Origin: Pedobacter roseus
GTDB lineage: Bacteria; Bacteroidota; Bacteroidia; Sphingobacteriales; Sphingobacteriaceae
Reading direction: 5' to 3'
NCBI RefSeq assembly: GCF_014395225.1
Contig: NZ_CP060723.1
Location: 372,001-436,000, forward strand
DNA: 64,000 nt
The notes below the pieces were generated by a model. That model had not been told where the DNA came from and searched no databases. It was given only the letters and a program-made list of their open reading frames with translations. Below are positions 18,601 to 26,730 of this stretch, piece after piece (within the stretch, counting starts at the first letter, position 1; every line of letters starts with the position of its first letter). A program made the translations under genes and the position numbers.

Positions 18601-19233
18601 ATGGCAAAATTACAAGTAGCAATAGATTTATTAACAACAGAAGAAGCATTGGCATTAGCAGCAAAAGTTGCGCCTTATGTAGATATTATAGAATTGGGAA
18701 CCCCTTTGATCAAAAATATGGGTTCGACAGTAATTACTGCAATGAAAGCAGCACATCCTGACAAACTGGTTTTTGCAGATTTAAAAACTGCCGATGCGGG
18801 TGAACTGGAAGCCGATATCGCATTCAAAGCAGGTGCTGATTTAGTAACCGTAATGGGCGCTGCAGGAAATGCAACAATTATTGGAGCAGTTAAAGCTGCA
18901 AAAGCGCATGGTAAAGGTGTGGTTGTAGATACAATAGGTTATCCTGATCGCGTTAAAAGAGCGCAGGAAGTAACAGCGTTAGGTGTAGAATTTGTAGAAC
19001 TACACGCTGGTTTAGATGAACAATGGACTCCAGGTTATTCTATCCAGGTTTTAATCGATGAGGCTGCAAGAGCTGGTGTTCCGGTTTCTATTGCAGGTGG
19101 GGTAAATATTGATAACGTTGCCGCTGTTATAAAAGCAGGAGCAATAGTAGCTGTTGCAGGCGCTGCCATTTATGGTGCAGAAGATCCTGCTGCCGCTGCA
19201 AAAGCGCTTCGCGAAGCAATTGACGCCGCTTAG
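18601..19233 (+). CDS. hxlA: 3-hexulose-6-phosphate synthase
   Basis: A 210-aa (beta/alpha)8 barrel of the orotidine-decarboxylase superfamily has the family's catalytic residues D9 (VAID), D60-x-K62-x-x-D65 (FADLKTAD), the HAGLDEQ loop and the phosphate-binding SIAGGVN. It condenses formaldehyde with ribulose 5-phosphate to give hexulose 6-phosphate, or runs in reverse to make pentose phosphate. It is co-transcribed with hxlB. With the GntP permease alongside, the ribulose 5-phosphate could come from gluconate through 6-phosphogluconate. Methanol or formaldehyde dehydrogenase genes are not seen nearby. Confidence 0.93.
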   Translation: MAKLQVAIDLLTTEEALALAAKVAPYVDIIELGTPLIKNMGSTVITAMKAAHPDKLVFADLKTADAGELEADIAFKAGADLVTVMGAAGNATIIGAVKAAKAHGKGVVVDTIGYPDRVKRAQEVTALGVEFVELHAGLDEQWTPGYSIQVLIDEAARAGVPVSIAGGVNIDNVAAVIKAGAIVAVAGAAIYGAEDPAAAAKALREAIDAA

Positions 19234-19268
19234 GACAATATTGTTAATTTAAAGGTTTTTAACCACAG

Positions 19269-19317
19269 ATGCACACAGATAAACACAGATTTTTAAAGCT
19301 GTATTATCTGTGTGCAT
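19269..19317 (+). terminator. Hairpin terminator after hxlA
   Basis: A perfect 14-bp stem (19269-19282 with 19304-19317) closes a 21-nt loop and is followed by TCTTTTTG. The stem is built from a CACACAGAT-type intergenic repeat that recurs near 25360-25445. Confidence 0.65.
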
Positions 19318-19370
19318 TCTTTTTGTCTCCCAAAAATCAAGGCAGTTTATAGTTTATTGAGATAATGATT

Positions 19371-19514
19371 TTAATTATCCACTTTGCTTTTAGATATTTC
19401 TGTGTATGGATAAATTCTTGTTCCGGTTTGGGCATCTTCAATAAAATGTGCGGGACTGAATTGAAAATCAGGTCTTGTATCGGCTAAAATTCTTTGACCA
19501 GAATAAATAATCAT
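19371..19514 (-). CDS. Small hypothetical protein (47 aa)
   Basis: From an ATG at 19514 the frame encodes 47 residues (begins MIIYSGQRILADTRPDFQFS, ends EISKSKVDN). Composition is natural and protein-like, with no membrane segment. It occupies most of the otherwise empty gap between hxlA and the S41 peptidase (19234-19556), on the opposite strand. It could be a short gene or the remnant of a longer one; no family is recognised. Confidence 0.4.
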   Translation of the reverse strand: MIIYSGQRILADTRPDFQFSPAHFIEDAQTGTRIYPYTEISKSKVDN

Positions 19515-19556
19515 CCATCAGTTAATTGTGTCGAAAATTGCTTATTTTAGCTTGAT

Positions 19557-20525
19557 ATGAAAATCTTTGCCATATCCCTTTTGGTAATCTTGTTGTGTGG
19601 TTCTGTAGCTCTGGCTCAAAATCCTATTCTCACAAAGAGGATAAAAGCAGAAACTATTACCGGCATCTCAAAGAGTTTAAAAGAGAACTACATTTTTCTT
19701 GATACCGCGCGGCGGATGGGAGATTTCATTAATCTGCAATTTAAAAAGGGTGCTTACGATACAATCCATACACAAAACGCTTTTGCGTATAAATTAACTA
19801 CCGACCTTCAGTCGGTTTATCATGATGGTCACTTGTCTATCAGCTATGATCCGCTGGCAGCAAAAATCGACGAGAATCCTGATACCGTAGCACAAAAAGC
19901 AAGACGACTTCAATTCAGAAAGCAAGTAAATTTTGGAATGGAGAAGGCAGAGATTATGCCCGGAAACATAGGCTATTTGAAGGTGAAAGGATTTTTTCAG
20001 CTAGACCAGGAAACCAAGGCTACGATTACTGCCGCATTACGGTTTGTAAGTAACAGCAACACACTCATTATCGACCTCAGAGATAACATGGGCGGAGATC
20101 CGGCTGCTGTAAGCTTTTTCTGTGGATTTTTTTTCAATGAAAAAATTCATCTAAACGATCTCTATTGCCGCAAGGATGGCTCTTATACTGAGTTTTGGAC
20201 AACACCAGATACTTCTTTGGTAGCCCTTAAGACCACTCCTATTTATATTTTAACAAATAAGCAAACCTTTTCGGCAGGAGAGGAATTTGCTTATAACCTG
20301 CAAGCCCAGCACCGTGCCTTAATTGTTGGCGAGCGTACTGGAGGTGGTGCGCATCCCATGGCACCAGAACCGGTAGGCAATAGCTTTATTGCTTATATCC
20401 CAAATTCGAGGGCGATAAACCCGATAACAAAAACCAACTGGGAGGGGGTTGGTGTAAAGCCTGATAAAGAAGTAATTGCCGACAAGACTCTTGAGACAGT
20501 ATTGGATCTGATAAAGCAGAACTAA
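19557..20525 (+). CDS. S41 family (C-terminal-processing-like) peptidase
   Basis: This 322-aa protein has a signal peptide (cleavage after VALA) and an S41 catalytic core: IIDLRDNMGGDP, then TFSAGEEFAYNL with the nucleophile Ser239, then GERTGGGAHP. There is no PDZ domain between the N-terminal helical region and the core, as in the interphotoreceptor-retinoid-binding-like S41B group common in Bacteroidota. It is secreted or periplasmic and probably degrades peptides. It is monocistronic; a weak hairpin follows (20590-20628). Confidence 0.88.
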   Translation: MKIFAISLLVILLCGSVALAQNPILTKRIKAETITGISKSLKENYIFLDTARRMGDFINLQFKKGAYDTIHTQNAFAYKLTTDLQSVYHDGHLSISYDPLAAKIDENPDTVAQKARRLQFRKQVNFGMEKAEIMPGNIGYLKVKGFFQLDQETKATITAALRFVSNSNTLIIDLRDNMGGDPAAVSFFCGFFFNEKIHLNDLYCRKDGSYTEFWTTPDTSLVALKTTPIYILTNKQTFSAGEEFAYNLQAQHRALIVGERTGGGAHPMAPEPVGNSFIAYIPNSRAINPITKTNWEGVGVKPDKEVIADKTLETVLDLIKQN

Positions 20526-20589
20526 CAGGAAGAAAGCCGACGAAGAAATACCTTAATCTATAAGGCATTGTCAAATTTTGCTGAAATAC

Positions 20590-20628
20590 AAACCATATCT
20601 CTTACAAAGTATTGAAAAGCTATGGTTT
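20590..20628. terminator. Weak hairpin between convergent genes
   Basis: AAACCATA at 20590-20597 pairs with TATGGTTT at 20621-20628 across a 23-nt loop, between the S41 peptidase and the convergent lipocalin gene. The stem is short and the loop long, so the function is uncertain. Confidence 0.35.
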
Positions 20629-20645
20629 AATGAGATTTAAGTTTT

Positions 20646-21185
20646 CTATTGATCTTGTTTGGTCCAAACCAAAGTAGCGGTATCATAACCTAGGCTTTCC
20701 GCTTTTTTTAAATATTGCTGTTTAACAGTTTCAGGGATGCTTTTGTTCCTGGATAAAATCCATAAATATTTAAGGTTGTTGCCCGCTATTAATGCATATT
20801 GATAATCTTTATCGATCTCGATTACATTATAACCAGCATAAAAAGGGCCGAAAAAGGAAACCTTTAATCTTCCTTCGTTACTTTCCTTCACAAATTTTGC
20901 CTTGCCGATACTCTGTTTCCATTCTTGTTTTACATAATTGTAGCCGCGGTTATCTACCTTGATGCTGCCGTCATCTTTAAGTGAATAAGTTGCTGTTACG
21001 TTATTAAGGTTTTTTTCGAACTTAAAATCCATCCGGGCTATTTCATACCATTTACCTAAATACTTATCTTTTTCAAATGGCTTAACAGCAGTTGCCCCTT
21101 TGGGAATAGATACACAGGAAATAGCATTAATTGCAATAACACTCACACCTAAGGCCAGAAACAATATTGGATATCTTTTATTCAT
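20646..21185 (-). CDS. blc: Bacterial lipocalin (Blc-like)
   Basis: A 179-aa protein has an N-terminal export signal ending in a Cys (INAISC), suggesting a lipoprotein. It carries the lipocalin signature GKWYEIARMDFKFE, the mid motif KVSFFGPFYAGYNVIEID and the C-terminal YLWILSRNKSIP. Blc proteins are outer-membrane lipocalins binding fatty acids or lysophospholipids and are induced by envelope stress. It is 63 bases downstream of the ABC permease gene on the same strand and could be co-transcribed. Confidence 0.92.
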   Translation of the reverse strand: MNKRYPILFLALGVSVIAINAISCVSIPKGATAVKPFEKDKYLGKWYEIARMDFKFEKNLNNVTATYSLKDDGSIKVDNRGYNYVKQEWKQSIGKAKFVKESNEGRLKVSFFGPFYAGYNVIEIDKDYQYALIAGNNLKYLWILSRNKSIPETVKQQYLKKAESLGYDTATLVWTKQDQ

Positions 21186-21248
21186 TTTTAAATCCTTTTT
21201 AAAAAAAAAACAAAGTTGCCATCATATAGTTTGATGGTTTCGATTGAA

Positions 21249-23783
21249 TTAACTTTCTGTCCTCAATATCTTCAAGGGTGGTTGGTTCAGGATGCTTCTG
21301 GTGCTCAATACACCTGTAATTACGACCAGTAATACAATTGAACCAAATAACAGCACGGTTAGTATAAAAGGTGGAACAAATGCCGCATCAAATGTAAATT
21401 TGGCCAATGCCCAGCTTCCACTGATGGCTAAAATTAATCCGGCACCAGCAGCAAAAGCACCTAAAAAGAAATATTCGATGGCATTGATGGCAAGTATTTG
21501 TTTTCTACTGGCACCCATCGTACGCAATAAAATGCTCTCTTTTATCCGCTGGTTTTTACTGGTTAATACTGACGAAATAAGCACAATCCAGCCGGTAACC
21601 ATACTAAAACCCGCCATAAACTGGATTACGAAACCGATTTTGCTCAGTAATTCATCCAATAATTTTAACACAAGGTCTAAATCAATCACCGAAACATTGG
21701 GGAATTTTTGGACTACTTCGCCCTGGAAACGTGCCGAAACTTCGCCCGATGGTACCCTGGTCATCAATACATGAAATTGTGGTGCCTCTTCTAATACCCC
21801 GGCAGGGAAAACTACCCTGAAATTGGTCTGCATCCGGCTCCAGTTTACCTCCCTCAAACTGCCTACAACGGTCGGGATCATCATGCCCTGAACGTTAAAA
21901 AGGATTTTATCATTCAGTCCAACATTAATGGATTGGGCATAACGCTGATCTAAAGAAATATAAACGGTTTCATTGGGTTTTATTTTTGCGATCCATTTAC
22001 CCGAAGTGATTTTTTCGGCTGCGGTTAAAGTATCCTGATAAGTAGCCCTGATCTCATTGCGATAGGCCCTTCTGTTATTGGTATCGGCACTCGCTTTCTT
22101 TCCATTGATTTCTTCTATCCGCATGGTAATTACCGGCACCTGATTCATTAAGGGCAGTTTGAAAGCTTTGGTTAAACTATCCAACCCTCCTTTTTGGGTG
22201 TTCTGAATATCAAACATCACCATGTTTGGCTGGTTAGCACCTGATGAAAGCGTAACCCGGCTCATTAATATGCCCTGGACAAAAAATAGGGTACAGATGA
22301 AAGCAGTAGATAAACCAATGGAAACCGTTAGCATTAAAGTCTGGTTGTTTGGACGGTAAAGATTGGCAAATCCCTGTCGCCACAAATAGCTCGATGAGTT
22401 GGGCAAGAGTTTACGTACCAGGAACATCAATAATTTAGACAGTACAATGAGCAGCACAAAAGCAATGGCTATGCTCAAGGTAAAGGCCAGTGTTTGTACC
22501 CAGGTTTTCATTTGCAAATGGGTAAACCCTGTAATAAAGGCGGCCATCAACAAATACACCAGCCAGGTGAGTGGATCTCTTCTGCCCCCTGCTTTTTCAA
22601 AAGAGATTCTGATGGCATTTAATGGCGAAATTTTTCTTACCGATAGGAGTGAGGGGAGTGCAAATAGGATTGAAATAATCAGTCCTAATAAAATTCCCTG
22701 ACCAACGGCTGGCCACGAAACCTGCATGGTAATTTCTACCGGTAGAAAATCTTTCAGTACCAAAGGCAGCAAAAACTGAATGCCTGTACCCAAAATGGCT
22801 CCTAAAAATGAGGCGATTAACCCGATAAAAAACACCTGGATGAGGTAGATTAAAAAAGCATGCCTTGATTTTAGTCCTAAACACCGTAATGTAGCAATGG
22901 CGCTTAATTTCTCCTGAATGTAGACATGAATGGCACTGCCAACGCCAACGCAGCCTAAAAGCAGGGCAATAAATCCTGACAAGGCAAGAAAACGGTTTAC
23001 ATCTTTAAACGACCGGCCTGTTTGCTCTTTCCGCGATTCAACCGTATCGGCATCAAAACCCTCTTTTTCAAGCTGCGCATCCTGTTTCTTCACCCATGCA
23101 TCAATACCAGACGGATCGTTATACCTGAAATAAAACTTATTGTTGATGCGGCTTCCCGTTTTAATCAGGTTAGTTTTATCAAGCAGCTGTAGTGGAATAT
23201 ATACTGTCGGGGCAATGCTGGCGCCGATCCCGGTTTGTCCCGGGGCTTTGGTAAGCGTACCCAGGATTTTAAAGTTTAGATCGCCGACTTTAACCGAATC
23301 GCCTACTTTGGCGTTAAACTGCAGCATCAGGGTTTGATCTACCAGGGCATTTCTTCCGGTTTGAAAGTTTTTTGCTGCGGTCAGCGGAATGGTTTCTATG
23401 GTGCCATAATATGGGTAATTGCCTTCAAGTGCTTTCATTTGTACCAAACGGCTGCCACCGCCTTTCTGAAAATAGATCATCGAGGCAAATGTTTTCTCCT
23501 GTGAGCGTTCATCGCCCAGTGTATCAAGCATTTTTTGCATCGCTTTGCTTACACCTTTGCGGCTATCCAATACCAGATCGGCACCGGTAAGTTCTTTGGC
23601 CTGTGCATCGATATCCTTTTGCAGGTTATCTTTAAAAGAATATACCGCCACAAGGGCTGCAATGCCTAAAACAATAGATGAAATAAAAAGCAACAAACGT
23701 GCACGGTTTTTCCGGCTATCCCGCCAGGCCATTTTAAACAGCCAGGAAAATTTAATGCTTTGCGTTGGGAGGGTATTAAGCAT
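21249..23783 (-). CDS. FtsX-family ABC transporter permease (YbbP-like)
   Basis: This 844-aa protein has one N-terminal transmembrane helix, a large periplasmic domain, then two FtsX-type four-helix blocks (around residues 260-400 and 710-835), like YbbP of Escherichia coli. Its N-terminus overlaps the ATPase gene by 8 bases, so the two are translationally coupled. Together with the divergent TesA-like esterase this reproduces the E. coli tesA-ybbA-ybbP neighbourhood. Such systems are mechanotransmission transporters that may extract lipids or lipoproteins from the membrane. Confidence 0.9.
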   Translation of the reverse strand: MLNTLPTQSIKFSWLFKMAWRDSRKNRARLLLFISSIVLGIAALVAVYSFKDNLQKDIDAQAKELTGADLVLDSRKGVSKAMQKMLDTLGDERSQEKTFASMIYFQKGGGSRLVQMKALEGNYPYYGTIETIPLTAAKNFQTGRNALVDQTLMLQFNAKVGDSVKVGDLNFKILGTLTKAPGQTGIGASIAPTVYIPLQLLDKTNLIKTGSRINNKFYFRYNDPSGIDAWVKKQDAQLEKEGFDADTVESRKEQTGRSFKDVNRFLALSGFIALLLGCVGVGSAIHVYIQEKLSAIATLRCLGLKSRHAFLIYLIQVFFIGLIASFLGAILGTGIQFLLPLVLKDFLPVEITMQVSWPAVGQGILLGLIISILFALPSLLSVRKISPLNAIRISFEKAGGRRDPLTWLVYLLMAAFITGFTHLQMKTWVQTLAFTLSIAIAFVLLIVLSKLLMFLVRKLLPNSSSYLWRQGFANLYRPNNQTLMLTVSIGLSTAFICTLFFVQGILMSRVTLSSGANQPNMVMFDIQNTQKGGLDSLTKAFKLPLMNQVPVITMRIEEINGKKASADTNNRRAYRNEIRATYQDTLTAAEKITSGKWIAKIKPNETVYISLDQRYAQSINVGLNDKILFNVQGMMIPTVVGSLREVNWSRMQTNFRVVFPAGVLEEAPQFHVLMTRVPSGEVSARFQGEVVQKFPNVSVIDLDLVLKLLDELLSKIGFVIQFMAGFSMVTGWIVLISSVLTSKNQRIKESILLRTMGASRKQILAINAIEYFFLGAFAAGAGLILAISGSWALAKFTFDAAFVPPFILTVLLFGSIVLLVVITGVLSTRSILNQPPLKILRTES

Positions 23784-24465
23784 AAGTCGGGTTTTCGTCT
23801 GAAATGATTACGCCGCCTTTAATTTTGATGCTTCTTGAGGTTCTGGCTGCCAGTTCAAGGTCGTGCGTTACGATGATCAAAGTGGTTCCGGCATCTTTAT
23901 TTAAATCAAAAAGCAGTTTGATAACTTTTTCGCTCGTTTCTGCATCGAGGTTTCCGGTCGGCTCGTCGGCAAAAAGAATAGCCGGCTGGTTGGAGAATGC
24001 CCTTGCAAGCGAAACCCTTTGCTGCTCTCCACCTGATAATTGAATGGGATAGTGGTGTGAGCGGTCAGCAAGGCCCACTTTATCCAGCAGCTCCAGTGCA
24101 TGAGCTTTAATATTTTTTGCCCCCCTTAACTCTAAAGGTACCATTACGTTTTCGAGCGCAGTTAAAGTTGGCAGGAGCTGAAAATTCTGAAAAATAAAAC
24201 CTACATATTGGTTCCGCACAGCGGCTCGCTCATCTTCATTGAGTTTTTCTAAAGCAATTCCATTGAGTTCAACGGTTCCGCTACTGGCCCTGTCTAAACC
24301 CGCACATAAACCGAGCAGGGTAGTTTTACCACTTCCCGATGGGCCGGTAATGGCCACGGTTGATCCGGCCGCGATAGAAAAATTGATGTTATCCAAAACG
24401 GTGAGTTCCCGCCCGGCACTTTGGTAAATTTTGCTTACATTTCGAATGTTCAATATGCTTTCCAA
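23776..24465 (-). CDS. ABC transporter ATP-binding protein (YbbA/LolD-like)
   Basis: This 229-aa ATPase has Walker A GPSGSGKTT, Q-loop FQNFQLLPTL, signature LSGGEQQR, Walker B ILFADEPTGNLD and H-loop VTHDLELA. It belongs to the MacB/LolD/YbbA class that pairs with FtsX-type permeases. It is the first gene of the two-gene operon with the 844-aa permease and is divergent from the esterase gene across 101 bases. Confidence 0.95.
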   Translation of the reverse strand: MESILNIRNVSKIYQSAGRELTVLDNINFSIAAGSTVAITGPSGSGKTTLLGLCAGLDRASSGTVELNGIALEKLNEDERAAVRNQYVGFIFQNFQLLPTLTALENVMVPLELRGAKNIKAHALELLDKVGLADRSHHYPIQLSGGEQQRVSLARAFSNQPAILFADEPTGNLDAETSEKVIKLLFDLNKDAGTTLIIVTHDLELAARTSRSIKIKGGVIISDENPTYA

Positions 24466-24566
24466 TAGCTGATTTTTTTAGGGTTTGCGTATAGATTTTA
24501 GCCAAACATAACAGCACGATGCCTGTTAGATAAGGTTAACGATAATTAGATATAGATTTATTAGAT

Positions 24567-25250
24567 ATGTTACGAAAACGATTAATGGGCCTATTTGTTT
24601 TGAGCCTGATCCTCTTAAGCTGTGGAAACCAGCAAAGTAAAAGCAATACAGATAAAACTTTAGATTCGGCTGACCAAAAAGTTTCGGTTGCTGCGGCGAA
24701 AAAGAAAAATATCCTCTTTTTTGGAACGAGTTTAACAGCAGGTTATGGGCTCGATCCGACGGAAGCTTATCCGGCCCTGATCCAAAACCGGATCGACTCT
24801 TTAAAAATGCCTTATAATGTAATTAATGGCGGTTTAAGTGGCGAAACTTCTGCGGGTGGAAAAGGACGGATTGATTGGTTGCTTAAACAGCCCGTTGATA
24901 TTTTTGTACTCGAACTTGGGGCGAACGATGGTTTACGCGGATTGCCTGTAGCACAAACCATTAAAAACCTTCAGGATATCATCGATCGGGTAAAAGCCAA
25001 GTATCCCGATGCAAAAATGGTTATTGCAGGCATGCAGGTTCCGCCGAATATGGGGGCGAAATACGCAGCAGATTTTAAGAACATTTTCCCCAACCTGGCC
25101 AAAAAGAACCAGATGGCCCTGATTCCATTTTTATTGGATAAAGTGGGTGGAGTGCCTAAATTAAACCAGGCAGATGGCATTCATCCAACGGCAGAAGGAG
25201 ATAAGATTTTGGCGGAAAATGTTTGGGTGGTATTGAAGGGTTTGTTGTAA
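24567..25250 (+). CDS. tesA: TesA-like GDSL arylesterase/lysophospholipase, lipoprotein
   Basis: This 227-aa SGNH hydrolase has block I FFGTSLTAGYGL (nucleophile Ser), block II GGLSGETSAGG, block III LGANDGLRG and the catalytic pair in DGIHPTAEGD. It has an N-terminal lipobox ending LLSCGN, so it is a lipoprotein rather than the soluble periplasmic form of E. coli. TesA enzymes cleave acyl thioesters, lysophospholipids and aryl esters. It is divergent from the YbbA/YbbP-like transporter, a conserved association suggesting a shared role in lipid handling. Confidence 0.9.
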   Translation: MLRKRLMGLFVLSLILLSCGNQQSKSNTDKTLDSADQKVSVAAAKKKNILFFGTSLTAGYGLDPTEAYPALIQNRIDSLKMPYNVINGGLSGETSAGGKGRIDWLLKQPVDIFVLELGANDGLRGLPVAQTIKNLQDIIDRVKAKYPDAKMVIAGMQVPPNMGAKYAADFKNIFPNLAKKNQMALIPFLLDKVGGVPKLNQADGIHPTAEGDKILAENVWVVLKGLL

Positions 25251-25320
25251 GCTTTCTCAGTTTTTAACCACAAAGATTACAGAGAAAAAGCACAGAGGGC
25301 ACTGAGCGGGGAGCCTATTG

Positions 25321-25469
25321 TAATGCCGTTATTTAAGCCTTCGCCACAGGCAAACATAATTTAACCACAACTTGTCCAGATCTTTCGGGAGATAAAAAGG
25401 ATACACACAGATATAAAATCCGTGTTTATTTGTGTGCATCTGTAGTTAAAACCCTTAACAACGGCATTA
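25321..25469. repeat. 149-bp element with perfect 10-bp terminal inverted repeats
   Basis: TAATGCCGTT (25321-25330) and AACGGCATTA (25460-25469) are perfect inverted ends. Inside lie nested arms TTAACCACA...TGTAGTTAA and a CACACAGAT/ATTTGTGTG pair. The whole looks like a MITE or large palindromic intergenic repeat. It occupies most of the gap 25251-25553, together with a CACAGAG-rich segment at 25264-25305. Confidence 0.55.
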
Positions 25470-25542
25470 GTGCGTATTGTGTTGAAAATGATATTGTTAA
25501 TGTTCTTGTTTATGCTTTAATCAATTGTGTATGTTGTTAAAG

Positions 25543-25566
25543 TATAAACAATATTGTTTATATTTG
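25543..25566 (+). promoter_or_regulatory. Promoter and 20-bp palindromic operator of the AbiE-like locus
   Basis: TATAAACAAT followed by ATTGTTTATA is a perfect 20-bp palindrome (25543-25562). It overlaps a perfect -7 box TATATTTG (25559-25566), with a TTG at 25534-25536. A repressor bound here would block the promoter, as expected for a self-regulating antitoxin. The ATG at 25572 lies only a few bases after the -7 box, so the mRNA may be nearly leaderless. Confidence 0.6.
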
Positions 25567-25571
25567 TGCTT

Positions 25572-26066
25572 ATGTTCGAAAAGCTATCCATATTGAAAGG
25601 ACTTCATCCAGGATTTTTCCTTGAGCACGAGCTTAAAAAAAAGAAGCTTTCAAAAAGGCAGTTTGCCTTATCCCTTTCGGAACATCCGCAGACCATTGGG
25701 GCAATTACGAAAGGGAACAGAGATATGAATACTGCTCTTTCTTTGCGTATCGAGGAAGCATTAGGTTTAGAAGAAGGTTTTTTGATGATGCTTCAGGTAT
25801 TTTATGATATCAAAAAAAACAAGGAGAAACAAAAATCAAAACCTGATCTCTCTGTTTTTAGTACAACATTGTTTTGGGATACCAAAATTGAAAATATCGA
25901 TTGGAGTCTTCATAAAAAATTTATTGTAAGCCGTGTTTTGGAGTACGGTAATGAAAAAGAAAAACAAGAAATCCTGAGTTTTTATGGAAAGGATGCGATC
26001 GAAAAGCTAACCCCAAAAACTTTTTATAAGCGCCCAACAAGCCTTAATGGGATTAATATCATTTAA
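25572..26066 (+). CDS. HTH antitoxin-like protein with DUF6922-type C-terminus (AbiE-like system)
   Basis: From the ATG at 25572 the protein has 164 residues. It holds an N-terminal HTH of HigA/Xre type (LEHELKKKKLSKRQFALSLS, HPQTIGAITKGNRDMN) and a C-terminal segment FWDTKIENIDWSLHKKFIVS resembling DUF6922. An ATG at 25554 is in frame but lies upstream of the -7 box. It precedes the nucleotidyltransferase toxin by 2 bases, so the pair is an operon. By context it is the antitoxin and repressor, though it is not a classical AbiEi. Confidence 0.8.
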   Translation: MFEKLSILKGLHPGFFLEHELKKKKLSKRQFALSLSEHPQTIGAITKGNRDMNTALSLRIEEALGLEEGFLMMLQVFYDIKKNKEKQKSKPDLSVFSTTLFWDTKIENIDWSLHKKFIVSRVLEYGNEKEKQEILSFYGKDAIEKLTPKTFYKRPTSLNGINII

Positions 26067-26068
26067 TA

Positions 26069-26715
26069 ATGATCTATTGGAATACGGTAAACGATAAATT
26101 AAAGAATTGCTTGCTGTTACTGATGGATGCACCGTTATTCGAACAGTTTAGGTTGGTTGGCGGTACAGCATTGAGTTTACAATTGGGCAACCGGATTTCA
26201 ATTGACATCGATCTTTTTACAGATGCACTTTACGGATCAATAGATTTCAAAAATATTGATGCTTTTTTAACCGCTCATTTTGACTATGTTTTTGGTGTTT
26301 CGGATATGCCTGTAGCGATGGGAAAGTCCTATCGAGTAGGGAGTGATGAAAGGAACACCGTTAAACTTGATTTTTACTATACCGATGAATTTATATTTGA
26401 TCCGTTAGTTGTAGATGGTATTCGTATGGCAACAACGGAAGAAATTTTGGCCATGAAAATTGATGTTGTACAGCAGGGTGGCAGAAAGAAAGATTTTTGG
26501 GACCTTCATGAACTGATGGAATCATTCTCTTTTGAAGAAATGTTGTTGCTCCATCAAAAACGTTATCCATATCATCATGATCCTTTACATATCGGGAGAA
26601 TATGACCAATTTTTACTCTGCTGATGAAGACCCTGATCCAGTCTGTTTAAAAGGGAAACATTGGGAATTGATAAAGTATGATCTGATTACATTTTTAGAG
26701 AAATTTAAGAAGTAA
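26069..26715 (+). pseudogene. AbiEii/AbiGii nucleotidyltransferase toxin, frameshifted near its C-terminus
   Basis: The main frame (26069-26605) carries the AbiEii signature LVGGTALSLQLGNR then SIDIDLFT, and later ATTEEILAMKIDV and GRKKDFWDLHEL, as in toxins that transfer nucleotides to RNA. It stops early at LHIGRI. The missing C-terminus is in the next frame (26602-26715): MTNFYSADEDPDPVCLKGK then HWELIKYD, a block I recall at the end of intact homologues. Adding one G to the run at 26594-26596 joins both into 215 aa. Either the toxin is truncated or, more likely given two similar cases in this window, the base was lost in sequencing. Confidence 0.8.
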
Positions 26716-26730
26716 CTTACAGCTAACTTC

